Position numbers and translations under genes: made by a program
Part shown: positions 39,608 through 50,097 of the stretch, piece by piece
How the letters are laid out: every line of letters starts with the position of its first letter
Numbering within the stretch: position 1 is the stretch's first letter
The notes under the pieces: model-generated
What the model was told of the DNA's origin: nothing
Seen by the model: the letters and a program-made list of their open reading frames with translations, nothing else
The model's database searches: none
Source: Isoetes taiwanensis
Taxonomy: Eukaryota > Streptophyta > Lycopodiopsida > Isoetales > Isoetaceae
DNA: 64,000 bases
Reading direction: 5' to 3'
Assembly (NCBI GenBank): GCA_021234155.1
Contig: JAJEKV010000206.1
Span: forward strand, 432,001 to 496,000

Positions 39608-40348
39608 ATGATGCCGCGCTTCAAGCTTCCAATAGACCTAAAGAAGATGAATGTCTTCCAGCTGTATAGCGTGCTAATAGACCATCTCTCCGATGGTAGC
39701 TCCATGGTCGACACTGTTCTAGACCTGCTTGTGACCCATTTTACCGAGAATCGCCGAATCCCATACCCTATCTTCCATTTCAATGAACGCTTTCTTATGA
39801 AGCTGAACGAGGCTAATGCAGCCTACACTTTGGTACAGCAGCCTGATCACGCTTATGCTATAGTTAAGTTTTACCCGCTGGCAAGCCAAGAGGAGGATCC
39901 CGTAGAGCTTATCCGAACGGAGGCCCAAAAGATTTTGCACCTTGCTAGGATAGAGGACCTCCAGCAAATAGCTAGTGGCCTCCCAGAAGAGCGAGCTAGC
40001 CGTTTTTATTACCTTGGGAGAGGCCATGTGCTTATGTACAGGGACCATTACAATCTTCCTCCCTTTTATTGGAACGAAGAACTACATAGCTTCATCTTCG
40101 AAAATGTTCCACCTAGCTTCACGCAAGACCGCATGGACCTCGTGGAAGCCGACATGCGAGCTCACCCGGACCGGTACCATACGGAGATTGCAAGGCGAAC
40201 ACAAGTGCGCCAGGACAGGGAGGCCCGGGATGCTGAGACAGAGCGGATCCGTAGAGCAGAGGAGGTTGCCCAAACACAGCAGGGCGCGGATCAAAATGTT
40301 GATCAGGAAGGAGATCAACATGTTGTGCAGGAAACAGTGATGGGGTAA
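39608..40348 (+). CDS. Unknown ORF upstream of the H3-like ORF
   Basis: From ATG 39608 (a second ATG follows at once) about 246 codons are open and end at TAA 40346. The protein starts [20 protein letters not shown]; the C-terminal third is highly charged with an ERIRRAEE stretch and Gln/Asp-rich text, probably helical. I recognise no domain. The terminating TAA could be CAA changed by one C-to-T step, in which case the frame would continue [15 protein letters not shown] towards the histone-like frame, one small indel away. Whether the two once formed a single protein is inference. Confidence 0.5.
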   Translation: MMPRFKLPIDLKKMNVFQLYSVLIDHLSDGSSMVDTVLDLLVTHFTENRRIPYPIFHFNERFLMKLNEANAAYTLVQQPDHAYAIVKFYPLASQEEDPVELIRTEAQKILHLARIEDLQQIASGLPEERASRFYYLGRGHVLMYRDHYNLPPFYWNEELHSFIFENVPPSFTQDRMDLVEADMRAHPDRYHTEIARRTQVRQDREARDAETERIRRAEEVAQTQQGADQNVDQEGDQHVVQETVMG

Positions 40349-40832
40349 CAGGAAGAGGAAGCTTACAAAGCCAACAAGAGGAGGCGTCCAGTATAAGACT
40401 CGGCTGCAGAAGGATGCCCAAATCGGCAAGAAAACGTCAGCACAACGTCGGGAGCAGATAGTGCAAAGGGCGAAACATCCCTCGACCGGCGGGAAGTCCA
40501 TGCCATTGCTTAAGGCAACTGCCAAGCCAAGGAAGCCCCATAGGTTCCGACCGGGCACAGTAGCCCTATGCGAGATACGTGAGTATCAGAAGACTACTGA
40601 GCCCTTGATACGCCGGCTACCCTTCCAGCGTCTGGTCCGCGAAATTGCCCAAGAATTCAAGACCAACCTGAGGTTTCAGGCTTTTGCTATACTCGCACTC
40701 CAGGAAGCTGCCGAGGCCTACCTCATTGAGATTTTGAGCGACGCCAACCTGTGCGCCATTCACGCAAAGAGGGTTACTATAATGCCCAAGGATATCCAGC
40801 TCGCGCGAAGAATCCGAGGGGAATTTCGCTAA
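40341..40832 (+). CDS. Histone H3-like ORF inside the chromovirus
   Basis: The frame is open from 40341 to TAA 40830; the first in-frame ATG is 40500. It contains an entire histone H3 fold: [19 protein letters not shown] (N-helix), [14 protein letters not shown] (helix 1), [10 protein letters not shown] (helix 2), [20 protein letters not shown] (loop 2 and helix 3), ending RRIRGEFR. The H3 tail is changed: STGGK remains, but the K4 and K27 contexts are gone, preceded by a basic stretch without ATG. The loop-1 region is canonical, not CENH3-like. Intronless. Position 41 is Phe; position 90 is Leu. Real translation is unproven; the fold itself is unmistakable. Confidence 0.85.
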   Translation, partial: WGNRKRKLTKPTRGGVQYKTRLQKDAQIGKKTSAQRREQIVQRAKHPSTGGKSMPLLKATAKPRKPHRFRPGTVALCEIREYQKTTEPLIRRLPFQRLVREIAQEFKTNLRFQAFAILALQEAAEAYLIEILSDANLCAIHAKRVTIMPKDIQLARRIRGEFR

Positions 40833-41114
40833 TTGTTGAAAATTTTCTTTCTCCTCTATTGTAAAAAATTTTGTGACATAAAATTATGTAAAATATCCTT
40901 TTTGGAAGTTATAAAAGTCAAAATTGTCTCTTTTCGTCACTTTTTGTATATATAAATGTAAGTTATTAAAAAAAGAAAAAAAAAGAAAAGAAAAATTTAA
41001 TGACCTAGGAAAACGTGTCAAAAAGTTATAAAGTCACTTTTTGCCTATTAGGGTTTCATTCTTTCTTCTTCTCCTTCAGCGTTTTCCTCCTCCTTCCTCG
41101 AGTTTTTCCTTGTC
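40833..41114. other. AT-rich spacer between the two extra ORFs
   Basis: Contains an A-rich run at 40969-40998 and then a CT-rich leader (TTCTTTCTTCTTCTCCTTCA) just before ATG 41115, typical of a plant 5' untranslated region. Confidence 0.4.
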
Positions 41115-41587
41115 ATGGCTCGCCCAACTCTACAACAGTGGTACCTAGATGGTGAGCACTGGGACCCCGCGGTTCCCTTTGATGTTCTTCATCCTCATCT
41201 GCTCCAGCAAGTGGATCTCATCCACAACATGTAAGCGCACCCCAAAATGAAGCAGAGGAACCCGTGGAAGAAGGAGAGCCCTACGATCCAATTAAGGGCT
41301 TGGAAATTGTCAATATTCTCCGTGAGCGCGCCTTCGAGCATCTACAACAGACTCTCCGTCGTACCTGGGATTACTGGGATATGACGAAGCACGAGGCTTT
41401 TGCCGACACAAATGATCATCTATGGCAGATCTTCTACGCGCTGAGAGACCTCTTCAATTTGCTCATCATTAGTCCTACGTTAGATTACCAGTATGTTATT
41501 ATCCAGGCATGGGCTCGCTACAAAGTAATCAGGGCAGTACGGGAGAGTATTCGTTACTCCATCCTGTACCCTTTCACGCAGCCCTAG
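41115..41587 (+). pseudogene. Second unknown accessory ORF between LTR and gag
   Basis: ATG 41115 starts MARPTLQQWYLDGEHWDPAV and stops at TAA 41233. One frame over, the reading continues with EAEEPVEEGEPYDPIKGLEI and runs to TAG 41585, so a single small indel splits an ORF of about 155 codons. The C-terminal half is predicted mostly helical (IIQAWARYKVIRAVRESI). I do not recognise the family. It ends about 200 bp before gag. Confidence 0.45.
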
Positions 41588-41787
41588 GCCTGACCTCTAC
41601 AGCCTTTTCATGGCTAAGTGTGTGTTGGTTAAAATTGTCCAATGTATAATCATTAGTTTTGTATTGTACAGTCTCAAGTTTTGTTAAAACACCCCTTCAA
41701 TGTAACTGTCACTTTGGCTTCATAATAAAGCTACTTTCCTTAAGTCTCTTTCATTGTCCTTATTGTTGTTTCGTGGTACTGTTCAAA

Positions 41788-42726
41788 ATGATCTTCATTG
41801 TGACACTCTGTATAACATTACTTCTTATGGTCCATATAGACGGTGTACGTAATGCTTCTTGGCATACCCCCTCGGATGCTGGCAGATTGACACCCGAGCT
41901 CTTATTGATAAAGAGACAGTTGGTAGAGCTGCAGACATATGTGCTGAGCACCAACCCTCCGCAGTATGGACCGGAGTTACCACCACCACCGCCAAGTCCA
42001 CCAACCGAGGAGCCACCCGCACCGGCACCAGCACCCGTGCCTGTACAAAGGAGACACCATCCTAAGCGACGAAGAAGCTCTTCTAGCGAGAGCGCCACGT
42101 CTTCACAGACCAACACCTCAGAAGCTTCACAATCATCCGTGTCGTCAGGTCACCATGCTAGGAAGGATAAGGAGTACCGCAAGACCGTAGACACCGCCAT
42201 TACCAGTATATGGAAGAACAGGAAATTAGCACAGTTTGATGGCAAGTCCAGGGGAGGTCTTAACGCAGAATCTTGGTTAGACGAGATGAAGGAATTCGGC
42301 AAATCCTATGGTATGACCGAGAAGGATACTGCGAAGGTCGCCACCACCAACCTTATAGGTGTGGCTAGAATTTGGTGGAAAGGCTATGCTAGGGCCAAAC
42401 ATCTAGACAGGAGCAGATGCAAGTTTAAAAAGTTTGCCAAGGCTTTTAAGTCGTATTATGTGCCCCGTGCACACAAGTGCCAACAAATTCAGACTTTTTA
42501 CAGGTTGGAACAGAAGGGCATGTCGGTTCAAGCCTATACGGATGAATTCATGCGTTTGAGGTTGTATGTGCCAGGTATGAATGAGAAGAGGGCAGTAGAG
42601 GGTTATATTGAAGGGTTGGCCCCATCAATTAAACGAATGGTTAAGGCCATAGACCCGAAATCAGTTGCAGAGGCAGAGGCTAAGGCATTGAGCCTCGAAG
42701 AGGAGACACCAAAGAATCAGTACTAG
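41788..42726 (+). pseudogene. Chromovirus gag
   Basis: ATG 41788 is the first ATG of the frame, but it begins with a hydrophobic run (MIFIVTLCITLLLMVHIDG) that is unusual for Gag, so the true start may differ. A proline-rich stretch (residues 55-80) is followed by the retrotransposon Gag core, with FDGKSRGGLNAESWLDEMK, ARIWWKGYA and FKSYYVPRAHKCQQIQ. A TAG at 42724 interrupts the frame (CAG to TAG is one C-to-T step) and the same frame carries on into the zinc knuckle. Confidence 0.85.
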
Positions 42727-43422
42727 CGTCCTGCCTCCTATTCGCAGCCTCGCCCTTATACACCGTATAAGCCTTGTTCTCCAAGTCCTGGGCCCTCTCA
42801 ACCAAATTCAAATGGGCGACAGAATAAGAAAGTCACCTTCAACGTGCCAGATAAGCCCAATAATATGGGAAATTCCATTCGGGACCTCTTACGGTCTATT
42901 CCCAAGGAGGCTCAAGCACAGCTCCGCAGGGATAAAGCATGTTTTAGGTGTATGCGGCCCGGGCACATGATGCAGAGCTGCCCTTATGTCACACAAACTG
43001 CTCAGCTGGCCATGGCCGATCTCGACTGGGAGGCTCCCGAGTACATTCACGGTGCATCTCATATCCTTGCAGCCATTGAAACCGGCAATGCTGAAAGTCA
43101 GCCTGCCGTTATTTCTACTATAGGTCAGGTAGACAGTAAGCCCTTCATAATTCTTATGGATACGGGTAGTACCCATAACTTTGCCTCTCCTAGAATGGCC
43201 CAGGTGTTGCACCTTGAGACTTTGAGATCCCGACCGAAACATGTAACCTTAGCCAGTGGTAAGATCAGACATACAAATGGCCGTCGCATTAACCTCAAAA
43301 TGCAGCTGCCAGGAGCACCAGTTGCATTGGGTGCCGAGTTAATGGATATTGGCAAATATGATCTGATTGTTGGTATGGAATTCTTGGCATTTGCAAAAGC
43401 CAATATAGACTGCGAAAAATGA
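42727..43422 (+). pseudogene. Chromovirus zinc knuckle and aspartic protease
   Basis: Same frame as gag after the TAG. CFRCMRPGHMMQSC is a complete CX2CX4HX4C nucleocapsid knuckle. LMDTGSTHNFASPRMAQ carries the protease active site D-T-G-S. The segment ends GMEFLAFAKANIDCEK, then TGA at 43420, again one step from CGA, with the frame continuing unbroken into RT. Confidence 0.9.
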
Positions 43423-43425
43423 GAG

Positions 43426-46044
43426 GTGACCTTCAACGCAGCTAATGGAGCCCGAGTAACCATAAAAGGTGATCCATTAAACCCCATTATACAGTCTATG
43501 TCCATCAGGCAGTTAGATAAAGCTATACGCAAGGATAAGATACTTTGCGTTATCAGACTTGCCTCCATTGAATCAGATGCTAAACAGAAACAGGTAGTTG
43601 ATGCATTGCCAGAGAACATTGCCAATCTTCTCAGGGAATTTAAGGATCTTTTTCCAGATGAGATCCAGAAACTTCCTCCTTTCAGAGGGGTGGAATGTGA
43701 GATAGCTTTGGAACCCGGTACTAAACCTACCAGTAAGGCCCCGTACCGTATGAGTCCTCCTGAGTTGGCGGAGCTTAAGAAGCAACTCCAGGAGCTATTG
43801 AACCTAGGCTTCATTCGGCCTAGTGTCTCACCTTTTGGCGCTCCTATTCTCTTTGTTAAGAAAAAGGATGGCGCCCTGAGAATGTGCATTGACTATCGGC
43901 AGCTCAACAAGCATACGATCAATAATCGTTATACTATACCGAGAGCAGATGACCTTATGGATCAATTGCAAGGGGCCAAATATTTTTCAAAGATTGACTT
44001 ACGCTCCGGTTATCACCAGATACGAATAAAAGAGGAGGACATCCATAAGTTTGCTTTTCGTATTAGATACGGGCATTATGAATTCACAGTTATGCCTTTT
44101 GGTTTAACTAATGCCCCCGCAACTTTTATGCGGTTGATGAATGATATCTTCCGAGAGTACTTGGATGATTTTGTTGTTATATTCTTTGACGACATTCTCA
44201 TCTATAGTAAGACCCTTGAGGAGCATGAGAAGCACCTTAGGATGGCCTTGCAGAAGCTAAGACGTCACCAGCTCTTTGCTAAGTTCTCTAAGTGCAAGTT
44301 TGCCACACCAAAGGTGGATTATTTGGGACATGTCATTTTAGCGGAGGGAATTGCTACAGACTCAGCAAAGATAGAGGCAGTGAAGGATTGGCCCATTCCA
44401 GGTAATATTTCAGAGGTCAGAAGCTTCTTGGGATTGGCAGGATATTACCGGAAGTTTGTTAAGGATTTTGCCAAGATTGCAGCGCCTCTCATCGACCTTA
44501 CAAAGCACGAGAAAGTCAAGGACTGGATGGAACACTGGAAAGCAAAGGTCCAAGGAGATTTCCAGAAGCTTAAGGATGCTTTGACGTCCGCACCAGTCCT
44601 CACATTGCCAGACCCCGAGAAAGATAAGTTAGTAGCAACAGATGCCAGTAAGATTGCTACCGGGGGAGTCCTAATGCAGGAAGGGAGGGTTATTGCCTAT
44701 GATTCTAAGAAGATGAATGAGACCGAACAGCGATACCCTACCTATGACCAGGAACTGTTAGCAGTTGTCCGCGCTTTACGGATAAAAAGACACTACCTTC
44801 TTGGTAGAAGATTCCAGCTAGATACGGATCACCAGAGTCTCCGTTATCTTTCTACCCAGCCCAATCTCAACCTCCGTCAGAGAAGATGGATGGAATTTCT
44901 GGAGGAGTATGATTTTGACATTGTATATAAGCCAGGCAAACACAATGTGGTTGCGGATGCTTTATCACGTCATCCTCTGGTCATCCGAACCCATTGTAAT
45001 GCGATTTCCACGCTCACCAGTGAGTTTGGAAAACAGATAGAGCAGACCTTAGCCACGGATCCAGAATTCCGTGAAGTGTGGAACAGTTTAGCCAAGGACG
45101 CACGGACAGATAAGGAGCGTGAAGCTTTCCGCTCGTATAACAAAGAGGGCAATTTGTTATATTATAAAGATAAATTGTGTGTACCTGAAACTTCCGGTGT
45201 ACGTAATCTTATTCTCCATGATACACACAATAGTCCTATAGCTGGACATGCAGGTTTCATGAAGACCTACTTTAAGATTCGCTCCGGCTACTATTGGCCG
45301 CGTATGAAGAAGGACATTGCCAGATACATTAAGCAATGTCAAGTGTGTCAGCAAACCAAGGCCGAGCAATTAAGGATTCCAGGAGAGTTGCAACCCCTGG
45401 ATGTACCCAACGCCAAGTGGGAAGTGATAACCATGGATTTCATTGTGGGCCTTCCACGTACCCTCCGCGAATATGATGCCTTAATGGTCGTGGTCGACAA
45501 ATTGTCAAAAATGGCTCATTTCTTACCATGTCGTACCACAGACACAGCCTTGGATACAGCTTTGCTATTTGCAAAGAAAATCTTCAGATTGCATGGGATG
45601 CCACGAGTGATAGTATCCGACAGGGATCCCAAATTTGTAAGTGCATTCTGGAAAGATTTCTTTGCTACCATCCAGACCAAGCTTGCTATGAGTACAGCAT
45701 ATCATCCTCAGACGGATGGGCAGACAGAGCGCATTAATCGCATCATAGAGGATATGCTCAGAAGTTATGTGTGGAGTAAGCAGTCTCAATGGGCTGACTA
45801 TATTTATTTGGTCGAGTTTGCCTATAACAGCATGAAACAGGAGTCTTCTAGAATGTCTTCCTTCATGATAAATTATGGTTATCAATGCCTTACTCCCGAC
45901 ACATGGTATAACCCTGTTTCTAAGGTGGAGGTTTCTCAACAACTCCTCTTGGAAATGCAAGCTTTGGTTGAGGAAGTTCGTGGGTATTTGTTGGCTGTGC
46001 GTAGTCGTCAGAAAAGTCTCACTGATAAGCACAGGACCCAATGA
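43426..46044 (+). pseudogene. Chromovirus RT, RNase H and integrase
   Basis: 872 codons in frame with the preceding part. RT begins about residue 100 ([20 protein letters not shown]) with the active site FFDDILIYS near residue 253. RNase H has [13 protein letters not shown] (about 404) and [10 protein letters not shown]. Integrase has the HHCC finger (GHAGFMKTY to CQVCQQTK, about 600-645) and the D-D-E residues in [17 protein letters not shown] and [10 protein letters not shown]. It ends at TGA 46042 in the context RTQ-stop-VFQVGD, where CGA is expected, and the frame continues. All catalytic residues are present; the stops alone separate it from a complete polyprotein. Confidence 0.95.
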
Positions 46045-46557
46045 GTTTTCCAGGTGGGCGATTCAATTTGGCTAAAGATTAAGGTTAAACAAGCCAAGCT
46101 CAAGATTGGTAACTGCAAGAAATTGGCACCCAGATGGGCTGGGCCATTTAAGATCACTGAACGTGTTGGAGATCAGGCATATCGGTTGGATTTGCCACCC
46201 CGCTTGAAGATCCACAAGGTCTTTCACGTGAGCCTTCTGAAGCAGCACACTCCTGATCCAGAGGAGATATTGGATACACCCACCCTCCTTGAAATGACAG
46301 AAGAGCATCTAGAGATAGTGCTTGAAGCTCTTCTTGATCGGGCCTATAAGCAGACCAGAAGGACTCAAATGTTACAGTATTTGGTCAAGTGGAAACACTT
46401 GCCAGCTGAGGATGCTACCTGGGTGATGAAGATTGACCTTGATAAGCATTATCCAGACTTTATGCGGGAATCTCAAGGCCGCACTATCAACGATGTCATC
46501 AACCCCGCACCCGGCGGTAAGCTTGGAAGGCTTGATTCGGCATGGGACATGCAGTGA
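46045..46557 (+). pseudogene. Chromovirus integrase C-terminus and chromodomain
   Basis: Same frame after the TGA. VGDSIWLKIKVKQAKLK and KLAPRWAGPFKI form the integrase GPY/F-type region; VFHVSLLKQH follows. The last third holds MLQYLVKWKHLPAEDATWV, a chromodomain with the expected Y/W aromatic positions, which in chromoviruses directs integration to marked chromatin. It ends at TGA 46555. Confidence 0.9.
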
Positions 46558-47170
46558 GCTGTGGGGGTAGATGCATCGTAAATAGAAGTAGTTACCGATG
46601 ATGAGATCACCTTTGTGTTCTCTAGGACGTGGTGTATTGTCAATGTCGGCATGACCGCGGATTTCTTGGAAAGCATGTAGTTGATAGGCCGCGTTCACCT
46701 CGGCTATAATGGGAACTTGGCCATTCCTTATGCCGCAATGAATTGCGAACCATAGGCATGATAGGTTCCCTAGTAGATAGGTTTTTCTCTTCTTTTTATA
46801 TAGGGGGTGGTCCCTTCAACCACAACATACTTAATTAATATGTATATACACTGATGTATTGACATGTGCAGGCCAGTGAGCGGTACGTGTCCTGGCTGAT
46901 GGCCCAAGTTTTTCGAGTTCATGTCATGAGTGGAATCTTCTTAGTGCGGTGTTTGTTACTGGACTTCGGTCCTTGAGACTTCTTTTTGTCATGATCATGT
47001 AAAAAGCACCATGGTGCTTAAACGATTATATGTTTTTAAACTCTATTTCTATTACCTTCGGGAATAAGAAATTACCTTACCTTTTGTATTTATAACTCAT
47101 TATATATTTCATCGCATTAACATGTTCATCATTTGTTTTAACTAACCCAATGCTGAGGGCAGCATTATTT
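46558..47170 (+). other. Chromovirus 3' non-coding region
   Basis: Non-coding sequence between the chromodomain stop and the polypurine tract, with no recognisable ORF. Confidence 0.7.
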
Positions 47171-47185
47171 TTAAGGGGGGGAGAA
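47171..47185 (+). promoter_or_regulatory. Chromovirus polypurine tract
   Basis: TTAAGGGGGGGGAGAA lies directly before the 3' LTR start and would prime plus-strand DNA synthesis. Confidence 0.9.
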
Positions 47186-48701
47186 TGTGACGTTCCACGT
47201 ATTTATACGGTATACGTATGAATATATTGACACATCACTACGCCACCATGGGGTATTTTAACCTAGGGGGTTGACCTAAAAGGGATTAATTTAGCTGTGC
47301 TCAATTAATAAAGGGTTAATTAAAGGCTAATTACCTATAATTTAGGATAATTGATAAATTAGGAAGGAGGCACCTGGCCAAACCCGATTGGCCAGTAGGA
47401 GAATGCTAACTTGGGGCATCAAATTGGATCCCTATCCCATTTTGACCCCAAATCGAACCAAGAGGAAGAGCTGCTGAGGGCCCAAATTGCTTGAAGATGG
47501 AGATGCCACATGACAATGGATCCAACAGGAATTCGGGTTAGTGCATAGATTAGCTTGATATTCTAGGGCTAGCGCCTCTGTCAGTCTTCTCCGGTTGTCT
47601 TTGATGATGATTAACCCTTGTTTGATAGTTAGAACTGTTCTCAATTATGGATTATGTTCTGTGATGTATGGATGGATGTATCTTTGGTAGTATCTTTGTT
47701 AGTTCTTCCAGAAAGCAGGGTTTAAGGGGGGTAGAGACCTCTGTGACCTATGTTCGTAGTATGCTCCTAGTATCTCCCCTAGTACCCAGTACTTGCGGCC
47801 TGTGCACAAGATCCTACCGAGCTGTGGAATCTATGGCATGATTGAAGCACCAGACAAGGAGCCGTGGTGATGAAGTGTGGGGTGGGGTCTCGCCTGAGCA
47901 TAAAAGGCTACGGGGACTCCTTCAGTGAGCTAGGCCTGATAGCTGGCCAGTGAACCCGGCCGGATATGGGTCTGACACTCCCTGGGTACAGTTGTGTGAG
48001 CACCCTATACTTTGAGTAGACTTAGGGGAGTACGTCGGGTAAGGCTGCGGGGCTCACTGATGCGGCACGCATTCTCTAGCTCACCCATGGATTCACTGCG
48101 ACTCTGGAAAGGGACACTTCCCTGACCTGCCTCATCGGACCGGGGAGATGTAACCCGGAGTAGTCCCGAAGGGTGATGCCTTGGGACTGCGTCTCCAGAA
48201 GGCTACAATGACGCCATAGCTTGATTCAACTCATCTGCAAAGTGTGCACGGGAGGGGCGGATAGAGTGGACAACCCTAGCCGATCATCTATGCCAGCCAA
48301 CGCCATGTCACGATTCTGTCTGCTGTACTCCGAGACCTAGCCGTCAGTCGAACCTCACGGGAGTCTGAGCCGGGGTAGAACCTTGGGTTTGGGGAGTTTC
48401 CTCTAGTATTAAATGTAGTTTCTCTGTTATTATCTGTTGGATGGACGTGCCACCCTTCGTGGTGGTTATTATTTATGATATGATTATGTTGTATGCTAAC
48501 TTGTATTCACGCTTCCACGACATAGGAGTCCCATTGAAGGCGTGGGCCAAATGACACCTCCGTGTCCTTCACCCGGGCCTCTTTTCATGGATGGTCCGAG
48601 TCAGACGGAGGGCCCTGCTCAAGGCGAGTTGGTTGCCTTGAGAGGGGAAAGTCCCCGTATGTATACGTCCGGAGTGCCGTATATGTTCAGGGAGCGTCAC
48701 A
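47186..48701 (+). repeat. Chromovirus 3' LTR, complete
   Basis: 1516 bp, TGTGACG to CGTCACA (perfect 7-bp inverted ends). Its end is confirmed by the AACTT duplication and by the fact that removal restores the interrupted MULE reading frame. Confidence 0.93.
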
Positions 48702-48706
48702 AACTT
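48702..48706 (+). repeat. Target-site duplication of the chromovirus, right
   Basis: AACTT, identical to 32094-32098. Confidence 0.85.
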
Positions 48707-48897
48707 GGTGCTCTTCGGGAAACCAGTGTAGGTTGTTGTGGTCGAAAATGCCATTAGGGGGTGACTCCACATGTATTTCAGCACGCAGCTGGGAATGGCG
48801 AGAAAGGAAGCTCAGATATACGTTTCTTACCTCCTAAAAATAATCTTAAGCAGATAAATACCTGTGCTATCTTCTCCTCCAGCCCCCAAACGTCCAT
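48702..48897 (-). pseudogene. MULE minus-strand gene, upstream exons
   Basis: ATG at 48897-48895 starts a short exon (MDVWGLEEKIAQ) ending at 48862 with CACAG|GTATTT. The next exon starts at 48788 after CCATTCCCAG and reads LRAEIHVESPPNGIFDHNNL, running into the chromovirus insertion site. It continues in frame at 32098 once the insertion and one AACTT are removed. The splice is in phase. The same gene is described at 31419-32098; it was evidently split by the chromovirus. Confidence 0.6.
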
Positions 48898-49239
48898 AGC
48901 TGCCAGGGGCCGCTTCGAACATCCGTCTGTGCATATGCAACAGCGCAGAGAAATTCTGGAAGACAAATGTGGGATCCCGGAGGGTGGTTTCCAACATCCC
49001 AGGTGTCCAGATCTCAATGGTTGGTCCGTGCATGGGCTGACATATTCAAAACCGGCCGCACGATCAGTCCACGATCGCTGGCCACCGTTGATTTTCATGC
49101 ATAAAGTACGTGGGGATCCCAGAGGCGGGGATCGCCCCCGCTCTCGGAGGACGTGGTGATCCCGGAGGACGTTTTCACCGAAGAGTCCTAGCTGGGATCC
49201 CGGAGGGCGGCATTTTCCCGGGGCCCCGATGTTGGCTGA
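48898..49239. other. MULE inner right region
   Basis: Non-coding sequence rich in GATCCCGGAGG-type motifs (for example 48971, 49113, 49159 and 49196) leading into the right TIR. Probably the promoter and 5' untranslated region of the minus-strand gene. Confidence 0.5.
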
Positions 49240-49672
49240 TGTTGGCCATGCATGGTGGTGATCCCGGGGGCGGGGATAACGCGGCCGATATCGGCCATAC
49301 TTGGGTGATCCCGGAGGAAGGAATCACGGCCGGCAGTTTCGGTGATCCCGGAGGCCGGGATCTCCACGGCTAATTCCGGTACCGTTATCGGCCAGGGAAT
49401 GGGGATCCCGGAGGCCAGGATCACATGTTGGTGATTCCGGAGCGCGGGATCGCCGTGTAGTTTTTTTGGTGATACCGGAGGTGGGGAACACCACGGACGG
49501 CCCGGATGTGTTGCGTGGGCGGACGGCCCAGATTTCTGCAGGCCCCCTCACGTGTGTCAGTACGGTGAAATGGGGGGACCTGAAACGGATTCCGTCGAGC
49601 CCTGGTGGTGATACCGGAGGCCAGTATTTTTACCTTCGGATCCCCGAAACCAGGGTAAGACTATCCTGAGCC
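49240..49672 (-). repeat. MULE right TIR
   Basis: Reverse complement of 28207-28645, ending CCTGAGCC. Confidence 0.9.
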
Positions 49673-49681
49673 ATCACTTAT
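49673..49681 (+). repeat. Target-site duplication of the MULE, right
   Basis: ATCACTTAT, identical to 28198-28206. Confidence 0.9.
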
Positions 49682-49891
49682 GACTAATCAAAGAAAAATA
49701 TACAACTTTCTTGGCCCCACGTGAATTCTATACCAGGAATATATAGTAGAATAACAGGAGGTTTCAAGGGGATTTGATATTTCTGAGATAGACTATATTC
49801 CTAAAACAATTGAATGGATTATTATAAGAAAAAACATAGATTTAATAGGAAAAAACAAGCAGGTTAGCTTACTGGTTATATTGGTTAAAGT

Positions 49892-49916
49892 AAGTCGTAT
49901 TTAATTAAAGTGGGAC
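49892..49916 (+). repeat. Left TIR of the candidate transposon
   Basis: Perfect reverse complement of 62590-62614. Preceded by AAGT (49888-49891). Confidence 0.8.
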
Positions 49917-50097
49917 AAATCTTGAATTTTGGGACTCGGACTGAAAATGGGACTCACACACCATAAAAGAAATTTCTGAATTGATTGCTTGAATAGAATT
50001 ACACATGACACACATAGAATTGGGTTACTTGTTTTCTTCATAAATTTTACAAACCACTAGTTGAGAAAGTTTTCAAACTTCTCAATATTATGCACCC

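Larger units (their letters stand above)
32099..48701 (+). mobile_element. Ty3/gypsy chromovirus carrying extra ORFs, nested in the MULE
   Basis: 16.6 kb in total, of which 5.4 kb is a nested copia element and 244 bp a local duplication. LTR ends are TGTGACG and CGTCACA. In order: 5' LTR (interrupted and 3'-truncated), an acquired region with a histone-H3-like ORF and a second unknown ORF, gag, zinc knuckle plus protease, RT-RNase H-integrase, chromodomain, polypurine tract, 3' LTR. By eye the two LTRs differ at roughly twenty positions over the first 1.2 kb, so the insertion is fairly recent. Integrase plus C-terminal chromodomain places it among chromoviruses. Gag-pol is interrupted by three in-frame stops. 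Confidence 0.92.
28207..49672. mobile_element. Mutator-like element (MULE) with Ulp1-like gene
   Basis: Long terminal inverted repeats beginning GGCTCAGGATAGTC, flanked by a perfect 9-bp duplication. The span is 21.5 kb, but about 16.6 kb is the Ty3 element nested at 32099-48701 (plus its 5-bp duplication), so the MULE itself is about 4.86 kb. It carries a plus-strand C48-protease-like gene, a large tandem array and a minus-strand spliced gene split by the nested insertion. MULEs carrying Ulp1-like protease genes are known in plants (Kaonashi-type). No clear mudrA DDE domain is visible, so this copy is probably non-autonomous. Confidence 0.9.

Noticed and set aside
40341-40832. Centromeric histone CENH3
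   Set aside because: Loop 1 has the canonical length and helix 2/3 sequences match ordinary H3; CENH3 has a longer loop 1 and a very different fold sequence.
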